A stretch of DNA of 64,000 nucleotides from JAICJC01 sp963757605 (GCA_963757605.1 CAVWSF010000003.1:868001-932000); one strand, 5' to 3'. Positions 10,701 to 18,581 are shown, counted from the first letter of the stretch. The notes: generated by a model not told the origin, from the sequence alone. Numbers and translations: made by a program.

Positions 10701-13700
10701 CGGCTGGCGCAGCACTTGACCGCAGCCGGGTTCGAACCGCCTGAGCGCGATGATCTGGAGACGAAAGCGCGCGCGGCGGTTGGAGCCATCGGCGAAATCG
10801 CCTCGCAGTTCGACCCGGACGTGGCGGACCACCATCGAGAGGCACTTTCCGGGTCGTGGGACGAAGTCCGGTCGCACGCCACGGCACTCACCGATCGGGT
10901 CGACGACGTGGGCACCTGGATCGATTATGCGACCGCACGTGAGGCGATCCTGTCCGGGCGATGGGCGCAGTTCCTAGAGCGCCTCGAGCAGGAGGCGGTT
11001 TCACCGAAGGACATCGTACCTGCGTTTCGGCGTGCCTACCATGTCAGCTGGCTCGAGGATGTATTCCGACGTGACGACCGCTTGGGCAAGTTCCGGGGTC
11101 GCGATCACGAGACCTTGGTCGAGGAGTTCCGCCGCCTCGATCGACAGCTGATCCAGCACGCCCGAGAGGTCGTCATCCACCGCTGCAACCAGAAGCGGCC
11201 GTCGCTGAGCGCGCTCCCTGGGAGCGAGACGGCGGTGGTGTCCAAGGAGGCTTCGAAGCGACGCCGACACAAGCCGATCCGGCGACTCTTCGCAGAGATC
11301 CCGCACCTCTTGCCTGCGTTGAAGCCGTGCCTGCTCATGAGCCCGCTGTCGGTGAGCCAGTTCCTGGATCCCAGGACGCGATTCGACCTAGTCATCTTCG
11401 ATGAGGCGTCACAGGTCACCGTCGAAGATGCGATCTGTGCGCTCTATCGTGGCTCGCGACACGCGATCGCGGGCGATTCCAAGCAGTTGCCTCCGACCGG
11501 TTTCTTCAGAGTGACCGAGGATGATGATGACGCCGACGACGACTGGGAGTCTGAAGCCAACTGGGAGAGTGTGCTTGACCGCGCCGAAGGCAGCGGTCTA
11601 CGGGCGGTGCCTTTGAGGTGGCATTACCGAAGCCGTCACGAGAGTCTAATTGCGTACTCTAACCGAGCGTTCTACGCGAGCCGTCTGGTCACGTTTCCCT
11701 CAACATGGGCCGAGCACCCAGGGCTGGGAGTGCAGTTCTACCACGTGACAGACGGCGTCTACGACCGTGGCGGGAGTCGTACCAATCGCCGCGAGGCCGA
11801 GGCCGTCTGCCGACTTGTGTTCGAGCATATGCGGGTGCTTCCAGAAAAGTCTCTGGGAGTGGTCACCTTTAACGACGCTCAGAGGGTGGCTGTCCAAGAT
11901 GCGGTCGACCGCTACCGGTACGAGCATCGAGAGTTCGAGGATCATTTCCGCGAGGATCGGCTCGATGGCTTCTTTGTGAAGAACCTCGAGAACGTGCAAG
12001 GCGACGAACGCGACTGCATGATCTTCAGCGTTACGTACGGTCGGGATGCTGTCGGTAAGTTCACACTGAACTTCGGCCCGGTCAGCCAGCGCGGCGGTGA
12101 ACGCCGACTGAATGTCGCCATCACCAGGGCGCGGGAGAAGGTCGTGATCGTCAGCTCTCTGCGTGCCGCCGATTTCCCTGTCAGCGCCGAGTTGAATGGC
12201 GGCAGCCTCCATCTTCGTTCATACCTCGACTATGCCGAGCGTGGAGAGGCTGCCCTGATCGCTGGCACCGAGTCGTCGGAGGGCGACTTCGAGTCGACAT
12301 TCGAGGAGGCGGTGGCGGCAGCGATCCGCGAGCTTGGCTACCAGGTCGTGCCCCAGGTTGGGGTGAGCGGCTTTCGCGTGGATCTGGGTGTCGTTCATCC
12401 AGACGAGCCAGGCCGGTTCATCCTCGGGATCGAGTGTGACGGTGCGGCATATCACTCGGCCGCTACGGCCCGCGATCGCGATCGACTCCGGCAGGACATA
12501 CTCGAGGATCTGGGTTGGCGGATCGAACGCGTTTGGTCACCGGACTGGAACGCCAATAGCAGGCAAGCAGTGGATCGGTTGAATGCGGCGATCGAGGAAG
12601 CGCTTGCCGTGCCGGCACCGAGCATCGGCTCCGCCGCCCCGAGCGCCATAGAGGTGCGTGACACGTTCGAGCTTGTCGGTGACGTCGAGGACCCGGCGGA
12701 TGAGTCGGGCTACCCCACACCTCCACCCGATATAGGGACCGTGCCGCGCTCGGTGATTTCCGAGGCGGTGATCGGGGTCGTCGCAAGGAGCTTCAGCATT
12801 GAGCGTGGCCTACTCGTGCAACAAGTAGCCCGCCGCCTCGGGTATCGCCGCACCGGCGCCCGGATCCAGGATGCGATTGGCCTCACGATCACCTCTCTAC
12901 TCAGGGCCAAGCGGATTCTTAATGAGCAAGGCTCGATCACTTTGCCGAAGGTTGAGGCTTCTGACGACCTCCTCGATGCAATACCGGACTGGGACGCGGT
13001 CATCGGCGACCAACCCCGGCGCGAGGTAGTTCCGGACATTGAGGAGGCGAATGAGGAGCGCATCGCGCCTCCTGACGGCAACGGACTCCTGATTCTGCGG
13101 AGCGACATGCCGCTACTGGAGCTTGAGGTGCAGCTGATAAAGGTTGTCAGCGCGACAGAGTCACCTCACGGCACACCGGATGACGGCAACCGCTTGGTTG
13201 CCGGCCAATTTTCGATTCGGAACCGAGGTCGGGTGGTGTACGAGCCGTATAGGAGCGGTGCTCGCTGGACGGCACGAGACGGTCAAGGCAATATGCTCGG
13301 AACGACCACGCTGCGTATCGATCCAAGTCTGCACGCGACGAGAGTGCGGCCTGGTGCTGTTGGCACCGGATTTATCACATTTGAACTCGCGAGCACGGCA
13401 TCGCTAGACGCAATTATGTTTGCGCCCTCCTCGCAAAGCGACACCGGAATCTGGCCCGACGTATGGCGCAGCATCGAGAACACGGGAGTCCCGCAAGACG
13501 GCGCAAAGACGCGGGATGCCCCCGAAGCGGCGTCGTCAGGCGAGCGACGCGTGGATGTGATGAGCTTGAGCAGCAGCGGAGCGACAGTATCTATTGCCAT
13601 CGATGCGCCAAATGTCACTGAAGCCGTGGAGCTACTCGATGCCGCGGGCGTCAAGCTGAAGGCGGGATCGCGCTACGTTTCCGAGCGCCGGGGCCAGAGA

Positions 13701-13796
13701 CAGACGCTGCTTATCGAGACCGGCGCTTTCGGTAAAGCGATGCGCGCCTTGGAGGCGGCAGGTTTTGATGTCAGGCTCGGCCCGCTCCGCCCCTGA
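7740..13796 (+). CDS. giant DUF4011 superfamily 1 helicase with Vsr-like nuclease domain
   Basis: Intact 2018-residue protein, probable anti-phage effector. Residues about 10-200 match the DUF4011 opening (LVDLSRRNRLLYH). The helicase follows: Walker A GPPGTGKS at 324-331, a long mostly helical insertion of about 850 residues, Walker B DEASQ at 1221-1225, GDSKQLPPT from 1245, QGDERD near 1420-1425 and NVAITRARE from 1458. A Vsr/MTES_1575-type endonuclease lies at about 1518-1620 (D1548 in RVDLGV, ECDG at 1565-1568, YHSAATARDRDRLRQ, GW-x-I-x-R-VWSPDW). A DUF3320-like segment is at about 1666-1726 and an unrecognised tail of about 250 residues follows. DUF4011-helicase/Vsr proteins include the Hhe anti-phage system; I see no added HEPN domain ahead of DUF4011. 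Start is a GTG. Base use is less GC-rich than in neighbours, suggesting transfer. Confidence 0.85.
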   Translation: MTPEPTSDPRLVACKVRVDEWLRRLVDLSRRNRLLYHKATKRQSLDLLDPGAQEIVNQLLAGREWRFWLPPEPRDVDETAEAEELLLDASEVVEHPRRANEIRTSAPTPNDLQRTLETLQRRAAADFEERGVQILHLALGLLRWHDPEHDEDVRSPLILIPVRLERDRIGQPYTLRRSEEEAIINPTLSVKLERTFGIELPEIGGSLEDDDDDDYELTDYFQAVSRLNTAWAVEPAAVLGLYTFFKEVIYRDLKDHWEIAIENGLVGALASGEPIVGDSDPLAENEDLDAIRPPKDSLSVLDADSSQLLCLEASRRGESLVIQGPPGTGKSQTITNLIGEAIGRGQSVLFVSEKMAALEVVYKRLTEAGLADFCLELHSHKVKKSEVARNLGAALANRVRARRGLARDQLEQLRQARDSLNEYVRALHERREPLAMTAFEAEGLVANLSGAPRLAGPRLDSLVEDGATYVNGLSSFERLERYLTATASTGGSPWSGFNRREFDQTIRQTLLDVVRAASGAFEALQAASAQYAGALGEPNPPTVDAANRLANVACIVSESRPCPATWLFEDDLAELGKAADMWTRQSAAIRTQREGLSATFQQVPDRSLATELIAALDASRELMLDPDEALFEASNDAVSHLKAARDASAAAHAAVQTIGDELGFAPEQVESTQVPGLVAAGKALASANRPPSEWLAPARFQEAERFVDERRTNYTAERELTVALSRHYTDAFVELGPIADRYAIASGKLLGRFGGAHRADRAAVRSASRDGRIPDTIVDDLAAARQLLDYRQAIARDEPAARVALGHLAQGTSTDLPLVEEMLRARTAITDALLERADIGKLERVLRDGAGLQFQLATDQLAQAHHHLASESAGLDGAAPRVQPDRLGRLRDTFDRCIGALGRLAAARALIESGRLSTASDLATLRHDCVEIVALTESIDGFARARSELSTRFPGLDVSAEADWSATAESVHWAKRMRDGWPGPITPRLAQHLTAAGFEPPERDDLETKARAAVGAIGEIASQFDPDVADHHREALSGSWDEVRSHATALTDRVDDVGTWIDYATAREAILSGRWAQFLERLEQEAVSPKDIVPAFRRAYHVSWLEDVFRRDDRLGKFRGRDHETLVEEFRRLDRQLIQHAREVVIHRCNQKRPSLSALPGSETAVVSKEASKRRRHKPIRRLFAEIPHLLPALKPCLLMSPLSVSQFLDPRTRFDLVIFDEASQVTVEDAICALYRGSRHAIAGDSKQLPPTGFFRVTEDDDDADDDWESEANWESVLDRAEGSGLRAVPLRWHYRSRHESLIAYSNRAFYASRLVTFPSTWAEHPGLGVQFYHVTDGVYDRGGSRTNRREAEAVCRLVFEHMRVLPEKSLGVVTFNDAQRVAVQDAVDRYRYEHREFEDHFREDRLDGFFVKNLENVQGDERDCMIFSVTYGRDAVGKFTLNFGPVSQRGGERRLNVAITRAREKVVIVSSLRAADFPVSAELNGGSLHLRSYLDYAERGEAALIAGTESSEGDFESTFEEAVAAAIRELGYQVVPQVGVSGFRVDLGVVHPDEPGRFILGIECDGAAYHSAATARDRDRLRQDILEDLGWRIERVWSPDWNANSRQAVDRLNAAIEEALAVPAPSIGSAAPSAIEVRDTFELVGDVEDPADESGYPTPPPDIGTVPRSVISEAVIGVVARSFSIERGLLVQQVARRLGYRRTGARIQDAIGLTITSLLRAKRILNEQGSITLPKVEASDDLLDAIPDWDAVIGDQPRREVVPDIEEANEERIAPPDGNGLLILRSDMPLLELEVQLIKVVSATESPHGTPDDGNRLVAGQFSIRNRGRVVYEPYRSGARWTARDGQGNMLGTTTLRIDPSLHATRVRPGAVGTGFITFELASTASLDAIMFAPSSQSDTGIWPDVWRSIENTGVPQDGAKTRDAPEAASSGERRVDVMSLSSSGATVSIAIDAPNVTEAVELLDAAGVKLKAGSRYVSERRGQRQTLLIETGAFGKAMRALEAAGFDVRLGPLRP

Positions 13797-13828
13797 TGAC
13801 GGCCGGAGTGGGTGGCGTCGGGTTCCGT

Positions 13829-15823
13829 CTACCCCCGCGGCCTGGCCTTCTCCGGGTCGTAGATCGGATACCGATCCACGATCGCCGGCACCAGCCGCCC
13901 GTCCGGCATCGTGACCTCGACCTGCATGCCGTGCTCGGCCAGTTCGCGTTCGATGCAGGCCATGCCGATCAGGCGATCGACGGTCGGTGAGCGGCCAGCC
14001 GAGGGCGACGTCAGCTTGCCGACGTGCCGCCCGGCGCGCACGACCGGTGAGTTGTAGTCCGGGGCCTCCTCCCCGCCGATCACGAGGGTCACCATGCGGT
14101 GGGTGATCCCGGCCTCGGCCTCGGCGCGGAGCGCTTTGCGCCCGACGAACTTCTCCTTGTCGAGCTTGATCATCCGATCCAGGTTCATGTGGAACGGGCT
14201 CGTCACGCCCTGGAAGTAGTCGTAGCCCAGGAAGATCAGGCCGCTCTCGATGCGAAGCGACTCCACCGCCGCCAGTCCGTATGGCCGGACGCCCATGTGC
14301 GCCCCGGCGTCCAAGAGCGCGCGCCACAGCGTCTCTGCCCCCTCGGCCGGGCAGAAGACCTCGTATCCCAGCTCGCCCGAGTAGCCGGTGCGCGAGACCC
14401 AGCACCCCTCCACCCCCCCGACCGTGATCGGCTGCGGGATGAAGCGGAAGTAGCGAAGGCCGGCAACGTCCGCGTCGGTCAGCCCGGACAGCAGCTCCCG
14501 CGACCGCGGCCCCTGTACCTGGAGGTGCGGCAGCGCGAAGGTCTGCTCCTCGATCTCGACATCGAGATCCGAGCAGACGCGGCGGAAGTGGTCGGCATCC
14601 GTATCGAGGGCCGTGACGACCAGCATGTCGTCCTCGGTCTCGCCGCGATAGGCGACGCCGTCGCCGAGCATCTTGCCGTTCTCGTCGCAGAAGGGCCCGT
14701 AGCGGCACTGGCCGACCTCGAGCCCGGCCATGTCGGACGTGAAGATCCGGTCGGCGGCGCGCACGGCGTCGGGCCCCTTGAAGAACCACTTGCGAAGCGG
14801 GCTCTCGTCCCAGATCCCGACCGCCTCGCGGACGGCGTGGTGCTCGGCGACCGGGTCGCCGAAGTCGGAGATCCAGTCCCAGCCCTCCCACTCGGCGAAG
14901 TTCCCGCCCATGCGCCGCTCGGCGCCGTCGAACGCCGTCCTAAGCAGTCCCTCCGTAGCGACCGGCGCTGCCGGTTGGGGCATCTCGATCTCCATCGTCG
15001 CCGCCGCCCCCAGGTCGAAAGGGGCCGCAGCCGCCTCGATCGGCGGCATCGCCACCTCGACCGGCATGATCACCGTCGGCGTCGCCCGCCGCGTGAGCTC
15101 CTGGTGCCCCGGCGGGAGCACCTGCGTCACGCCCATCAGACCGCGGACGCTCGCCGGGCCGGCGACCGTCTTGTAGGACTCGACCGACTGCTTCTCGTCG
15201 CGGTCGATGTTGCGGCGCAGGCGGCGAAGGCGGGCCTGGAAGCCGGCGTCGAGGCCGGGCGTCGAGAAGATGGCCTGCTCGACGTAGCTCTCGACGACCC
15301 TGTTCCCGACGAGCGAGACGTCGGCGTCGCGTGCCCGCCCCGTGCGGGACGAGTAGAGCATGACCGAGCGCACCTGGGCCAGGAACGTGTTCCACGTGGA
15401 GAGGACGACCTCGCCGCGACAGCGCGCGCCCGTCTCGGGCACTGCGAGGAGCGTGATGCGGCGGTCGTTCACCGCCTCGATCACGGCCTCGGCGGACGGC
15501 TGCAGGATCGACACGAACTTGTGCAGCGGCCACACGTCGAGCTGGTTGAAGTCGCCGGGCTCGCACCCCACCCCGAACAGGAACACGTCGGAGTAGCGGA
15601 AGAAGTTGCCGGTGCCGTGCTTCTCGCGCAGGAGGTCGTAGAAGAGCGTGATCGTGCCGCAGATCAGGTTCGAGCAGCCGACCGCGTCCATCGGCTGGGC
15701 GAGGATGACGCCCAGGCGGTCGTCGGGCTGCCACCCGCCCGGCCAGAGCGTGTCGAGCGGCTCCGACGAGCCGTTCCGCTCGACCGCGAAGTCTTCGGCT
15801 GAAAGCGCGTAGGAGCTGTGCAT
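13829..15823 (-). CDS. GcvT-like aminomethyltransferase with an extra N-terminal domain
   Basis: 664 residues. From about residue 295 to the end it is a folate-dependent aminomethyltransferase/demethylase of the GcvT/DmdA fold: GNFAEWEGWDWISDFGDP, GIWDESPLRKWFFKGPDA, CRYGPFCDENGKMLGDGV, LQVQGPRSRELLSGL, SRTGYSGELGYEVF, ESGLIFLGYDY and DKEKFVGRKALRAEAE. Such enzymes move one-carbon groups from glycine, sarcosine or methylated substrates to tetrahydrofolate. The first 290 residues (for example DRLGVILAQPMDAVGCSNL, FFRYSDVFLFGVGCEPGDF, QLDVWPLHKFVSI) match no domain I know. The ATG at 15821-15823 is preferred because a TAGTAT box lies eight bases ahead. The substrate is unknown. Confidence 0.75.
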   Translation of the reverse strand: MHSSYALSAEDFAVERNGSSEPLDTLWPGGWQPDDRLGVILAQPMDAVGCSNLICGTITLFYDLLREKHGTGNFFRYSDVFLFGVGCEPGDFNQLDVWPLHKFVSILQPSAEAVIEAVNDRRITLLAVPETGARCRGEVVLSTWNTFLAQVRSVMLYSSRTGRARDADVSLVGNRVVESYVEQAIFSTPGLDAGFQARLRRLRRNIDRDEKQSVESYKTVAGPASVRGLMGVTQVLPPGHQELTRRATPTVIMPVEVAMPPIEAAAAPFDLGAAATMEIEMPQPAAPVATEGLLRTAFDGAERRMGGNFAEWEGWDWISDFGDPVAEHHAVREAVGIWDESPLRKWFFKGPDAVRAADRIFTSDMAGLEVGQCRYGPFCDENGKMLGDGVAYRGETEDDMLVVTALDTDADHFRRVCSDLDVEIEEQTFALPHLQVQGPRSRELLSGLTDADVAGLRYFRFIPQPITVGGVEGCWVSRTGYSGELGYEVFCPAEGAETLWRALLDAGAHMGVRPYGLAAVESLRIESGLIFLGYDYFQGVTSPFHMNLDRMIKLDKEKFVGRKALRAEAEAGITHRMVTLVIGGEEAPDYNSPVVRAGRHVGKLTSPSAGRSPTVDRLIGMACIERELAEHGMQVEVTMPDGRLVPAIVDRYPIYDPEKARPRG

Positions 15824-15831
15824 GGCACGGG

Positions 15832-15858
15832 ATACTACGCCCCAGCGGCTGGTAGCCT
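15832..15858. promoter_or_regulatory. divergent leaderless promoter pair
   Basis: Two -10 boxes face apart in 27 bases: TAGTAT on the minus strand (15832-15837), eight bases before the ATG of the GcvT-like gene, and TAGCCT on the plus strand (15853-15858), seven bases before the ATG of the SWIM gene. The two start codons are only 42 bases apart, so -35 regions overlap the opposing gene start and the two genes are probably affected together. Confidence 0.5.
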
Positions 15859-15865
15859 GACAGCC

Positions 15866-17533
15866 ATGGCCCGACCGCCGGCCGCGCTCACCCGCGACGC
15901 CCTTCACGAGCTCGCCGGCGAGGGCGCCTTCGCCCGCGGCGCGCGGTACGCCGCCGAGGGGAGGGTGCACGACCTCAAGGCGACGGCCGGATCGGTCATC
16001 GCCGCGGTGAGAGGCAAAGGGACCTACGCCGTCCGGCTTGACGCCTCGGGCGACGAGCTCGTGGCGACCTGCAGCTGCCCCGCCGCCGCCGAGGTCGAGA
16101 TGTGCAAGCACGCCGTCGCAGTCGGTCTGACGTGGCTGGGGGAGGCGGGCGAGCCGGAGACGGTCGAAGGCCGGCCGGATGAGCTCCGCGCCCACCTGCT
16201 CGCCGCCTCGCCGGAGCATCTGGCCGACCTCGTCCTCGAGCTGGCCGAGCGCGATCCCGGCACGCTCCTTCGCCTTCGGACGGAGGCGGCCGCCGCCGCA
16301 GGCACCGTCGACGTCGCCGCCCTTCGCAAGGAGCTCACCCGGGCGATCGCGATCCGCGGCTTCGTGGACTATCGAGGCGCGCGCGCCTACGCCGAGCGGG
16401 TCGAGGGCGCGCTCGACGCGCTCGACGCGCTGCTCGCAGCCGGCCGGCCCGAGGCGGTTGTCATCCTGGCCGAGCACGCGATGGCCCGGCTCGAAACAGC
16501 CCGAAACCGGATCGACGACTCCGACGGCACGATCACCTGGCTCGCCGAGCGCATCCGTGCCCAGCACCTCGAGGCGTGCCGACGGGCCCGCCCCGACCCG
16601 GCGGAGCTAGCGAAGCGACTCTTCCAGACCGGCCTTCGCACCGATCTCGAGTGGTTCCTCGACGCCCCCGAGCGCTACGCGGACGTGCTCGGCGAGACGG
16701 GCCTCGCCGCGTACCGGCGCCTGGCGGAGAAGGAGTGGGCGAAGGTGAACCCGCTTCGGCCCAGCCGAGAACACGGACTGTGGGCGCATGACCACAACCG
16801 CTTCACGATCACCGCCCTCATGGAGTCGCTCGCGCGCGCATCGGGCGACGTCAACGAGCTCGTCGACGTGATGGCGCGCGACCTCTCCTCCTCCTATACA
16901 TTCGTTCGAATCGGCCAGGTGCTCGTCGAGGCCGGGCGCCACGACGAGGCGCTCGAGTGGATCGAGCGCGGCCTTCACGCCTACGGAGCCGCCGCCGACG
17001 AGCGGCTACGCAGGCTGGCGATGGCCGAGTACCGGCGCCGAGAGGAGCCCGGACGGGCCGTCGAGCTGGCGGTGCGATCGTTCGACGAGCGGCCCGGCTC
17101 CGGAGCGTACGCCGAGCTCAGGGCAGTCGCCGAAACGGTGCCTGAGTGGCCCGAGCTGCGGGCACGCACGCTGGCAGTCCTGCGCGGCGATGCGCTCATC
17201 CGCGCTCACCTGGTCGACGGCGACGCCGAGGCGGCCTGGCTCGAGGCCGTCCATGGCGGCGCGTCCGAGGGCATGTGGATGGTTCTGGCCGAGGATCGGC
17301 GAACGAGCCATCCCGACGACGCGCTCCCGATCTACCGCCGGGCGCTTGAGCGCGACCTCGAGCGGGCCGACGCGCGCGCCTACCAGGAGGTTGTCGATCG
17401 GCTGATGGAGATCCGCACGTGCCTGGAGACTGCCGGACGGGACGCTGAGTTCGAGGTGGAGGTCTGGGCCGTCCGAGAGGAGTATCGCCGCCGGCCGAAG
17501 CTGATGGCGCTGCTCGACGCCCAGGGCTGGTAG
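15866..17533 (+). CDS. SWIM zinc-finger protein with helical repeats
   Basis: 555 residues. Residues about 70-100 contain CSCPAAAEVEMCKHAVAVGL, the C-x-C-x(n)-C-x-H zinc-binding SWIM motif, in a beta-rich N-terminal module (YAVRLDASGDELVATC). The rest is rich in A, E, L and R in TPR-like helical pairs (for example RHDEALEWIERGLHAYG), typical of actinobacterial SWIM proteins with a long helical tail. SWIM domains bind DNA or proteins; the process served is unknown. Start ATG 15866 follows a TAGCCT box by seven bases. It is divergent from the GcvT-like gene. Confidence 0.75.
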   Translation: MARPPAALTRDALHELAGEGAFARGARYAAEGRVHDLKATAGSVIAAVRGKGTYAVRLDASGDELVATCSCPAAAEVEMCKHAVAVGLTWLGEAGEPETVEGRPDELRAHLLAASPEHLADLVLELAERDPGTLLRLRTEAAAAAGTVDVAALRKELTRAIAIRGFVDYRGARAYAERVEGALDALDALLAAGRPEAVVILAEHAMARLETARNRIDDSDGTITWLAERIRAQHLEACRRARPDPAELAKRLFQTGLRTDLEWFLDAPERYADVLGETGLAAYRRLAEKEWAKVNPLRPSREHGLWAHDHNRFTITALMESLARASGDVNELVDVMARDLSSSYTFVRIGQVLVEAGRHDEALEWIERGLHAYGAAADERLRRLAMAEYRRREEPGRAVELAVRSFDERPGSGAYAELRAVAETVPEWPELRARTLAVLRGDALIRAHLVDGDAEAAWLEAVHGGASEGMWMVLAEDRRTSHPDDALPIYRRALERDLERADARAYQEVVDRLMEIRTCLETAGRDAEFEVEVWAVREEYRRRPKLMALLDAQGW

Positions 17534-17579
17534 TCGCCGGCGCCGTAAGGATTCGAGCAGGGGGGCGGACAGATGGGCC

Positions 17580-18089
17580 ATGAACACCTCCTCTCGCATC
17601 GCGCTCCTCTCCGCGGCGGCCGCCGCGCTCCTCCTCACCGCGTGCGGTACCGAGAAGACCGGGAGCCTCACTACGGGCACGGCGGCCTCAGGCGGCGCCG
17701 CCTCGACGGCCGAGCCCTCCGCCACGACCGAGCCGGCGCCCGCCCCCAACCCGGACGGCAAGTTCACCCACAGCTGCGACATGCTCCTGAACTCCGACTT
17801 CGAGTCGTCGGTCAGCGGCTGGCTGGTCGCCGACGCGGAGCTCAAGAACACGGGCAACGTCGGCTTGAAATTCAACGTGAAGGCCGTGTGGAAGCAGGCC
17901 GGCTCGAACCCGATCGTCAAGGTGAAGCACGTCCGGCTCGGCTACGGCCATCACCGCGCCGTCCACTTCAAGGTGCCGATCTCGACGGATCAGGTCGACG
18001 CCTACCAGTCGGCGCCCGGCTACTTCAACGACAACACGTGCAGCGTGAACGCCACGATCACGAGCAACTTCGGGCGGGTGCATGGGTGA
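17580..18089 (+). CDS. secreted lipoprotein of unknown function
   Basis: 169 residues with a lipoprotein signal: MNTSSRIALLSAAAAALLL then TACG, with the lipid-carrying Cys near residue 22. A Thr/Ala/Ser/Pro-rich linker runs to about residue 60, and then a compact domain with THSCDMLLNSDFES, GWLVADAELKNTGNVGLKF and NDNTCSVNATITSNFG. The two Cys of that domain could form a disulfide. The pattern of tail residues (NTGNVGLKFNVKAVW) suggests a beta-sandwich. A run of G about 20 bases upstream may serve as ribosome binding site. No family recognised. Confidence 0.6.
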   Translation: MNTSSRIALLSAAAAALLLTACGTEKTGSLTTGTAASGGAASTAEPSATTEPAPAPNPDGKFTHSCDMLLNSDFESSVSGWLVADAELKNTGNVGLKFNVKAVWKQAGSNPIVKVKHVRLGYGHHRAVHFKVPISTDQVDAYQSAPGYFNDNTCSVNATITSNFGRVHG

Positions 18090-18111
18090 CGCCGCGCCGT
18101 TCGAGCCTGTA

Positions 18112-18127
18112 GCAGTACTGCGACAAT
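18112..18127 (+). promoter_or_regulatory. palindromic operator and -10 box of the antitoxin gene
   Basis: GCAGTACTGC (18112-18121) is a perfect 10-bp palindrome directly in front of GACAAT (18122-18127), a -10-like box six bases from the ATG of the antitoxin. Phd/YefM antitoxins repress their own promoters by binding short palindromes, so this is a probable autoregulatory site. Confidence 0.55.
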
Positions 18128-18133
18128 GGGAGC

Positions 18134-18379
18134 ATGGACGACATCCGTGCCCGCGACCTGCGAAACGACGTCAGCGCCGTGTTGCGCCGCGTGGAGGCCG
18201 GCGAGCGGCTTCGCGTCACGGTCAGCGGCCGGCCGGTCGCCGAGCTCAGCCCGCTCCCAAGACGTCCGCGTTCGATCCCATGGGACGCCTTCTCCGAGGG
18301 GTCCGATGACTGGCGCGCCGACGCTGGTCTGGCAGCCGACCTCGCGACGCTGATCCCGGATACGACGGACGACGCGTGA
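18134..18379 (+). CDS. Phd/YefM-type antitoxin
   Basis: 81 residues. The N-terminal fold reads DIRARDLRNDVSAVLRRVEAGERLRVTVSGRPVAEL, here cited in its parts: RNDVSAVLRRVEAGE and VTVSGRPVAELSPL, the hallmark of Phd/YefM DNA-binding antitoxins. The C-terminal third (IPWDAFSEG, DWRADAGLAADLATL) is the toxin-neutralising tail. The GTG of the following VapC remnant overlaps its stop (GTGA), the normal layout of a toxin-antitoxin operon. The toxin is broken, so this antitoxin appears orphaned. Confidence 0.8.
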   Translation: MDDIRARDLRNDVSAVLRRVEAGERLRVTVSGRPVAELSPLPRRPRSIPWDAFSEGSDDWRADAGLAADLATLIPDTTDDA

Positions 18380-18560
18380 GCCATCCACGGCAGGCGCTGG
18401 CGCTCGCCGGCACCTCGGTGTTCATCGCCGCCGAGCAAGACCGACCCGTGTCGGGCCGCCTCCAGAGCAGGTCGCGGTGTCGGTCATCACAGTGGGCGAG
18501 GTTCGGCTGGGCGTGCTGACGGCGGCGGACGGCCCGACCCGCGCCCGACGTCTCGAGACG
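18376..18560 (+). pseudogene. VapC-type PIN toxin remnant
   Basis: Starts at a GTG overlapping the antitoxin stop. It reads AGTSVFIAAEQDRPVSG, where a live VapC has LDTSVFIAAEQ: the first catalytic Asp is Gly here. The frame breaks at about 18455-18462, after which VAVSVITVGEVRLGVLTAA and RARRLET continue in another frame. The PIN domain stops there, after about 60 residues instead of about 130, and the same frame runs into the LanB-like gene. So the ribonuclease has lost an active-site residue, its frame and its C-terminal half. Confidence 0.7.
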
Positions 18561-18569
18561 CGCGGCCGG

Positions 18570-18575
18570 TACGAT
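18570..18575 (+). promoter_or_regulatory. -10 box TACGAT of the LanB-like gene
   Basis: TACGAT lies six bases before the GTG at 18582 with no Shine-Dalgarno. It sits inside the VapC remnant and argues that the LanB-like gene starts here, not at the upstream in-frame start within the toxin fragment. Confidence 0.45.
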
Positions 18576-18581
18576 CGCCCC

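Noticed and set aside
10731..10755. GGTTCGAACC resembling a tRNA T-loop
   Set aside because: It lies inside the coding frame of the giant helicase and no acceptor or anticodon stems can be formed around it.
14099..15802. A 567-codon plus-strand frame opposite the GcvT-like gene
   Set aside because: Mirror of third-position GC bias on the opposite strand; no domain is recognisable.
13829..16567. A 912-codon minus-strand frame including the GcvT-like gene and antisense of the SWIM gene
   Set aside because: The part beyond 15823 is antisense to a well-supported SWIM gene, and a good start with a -10 box exists at 15823.
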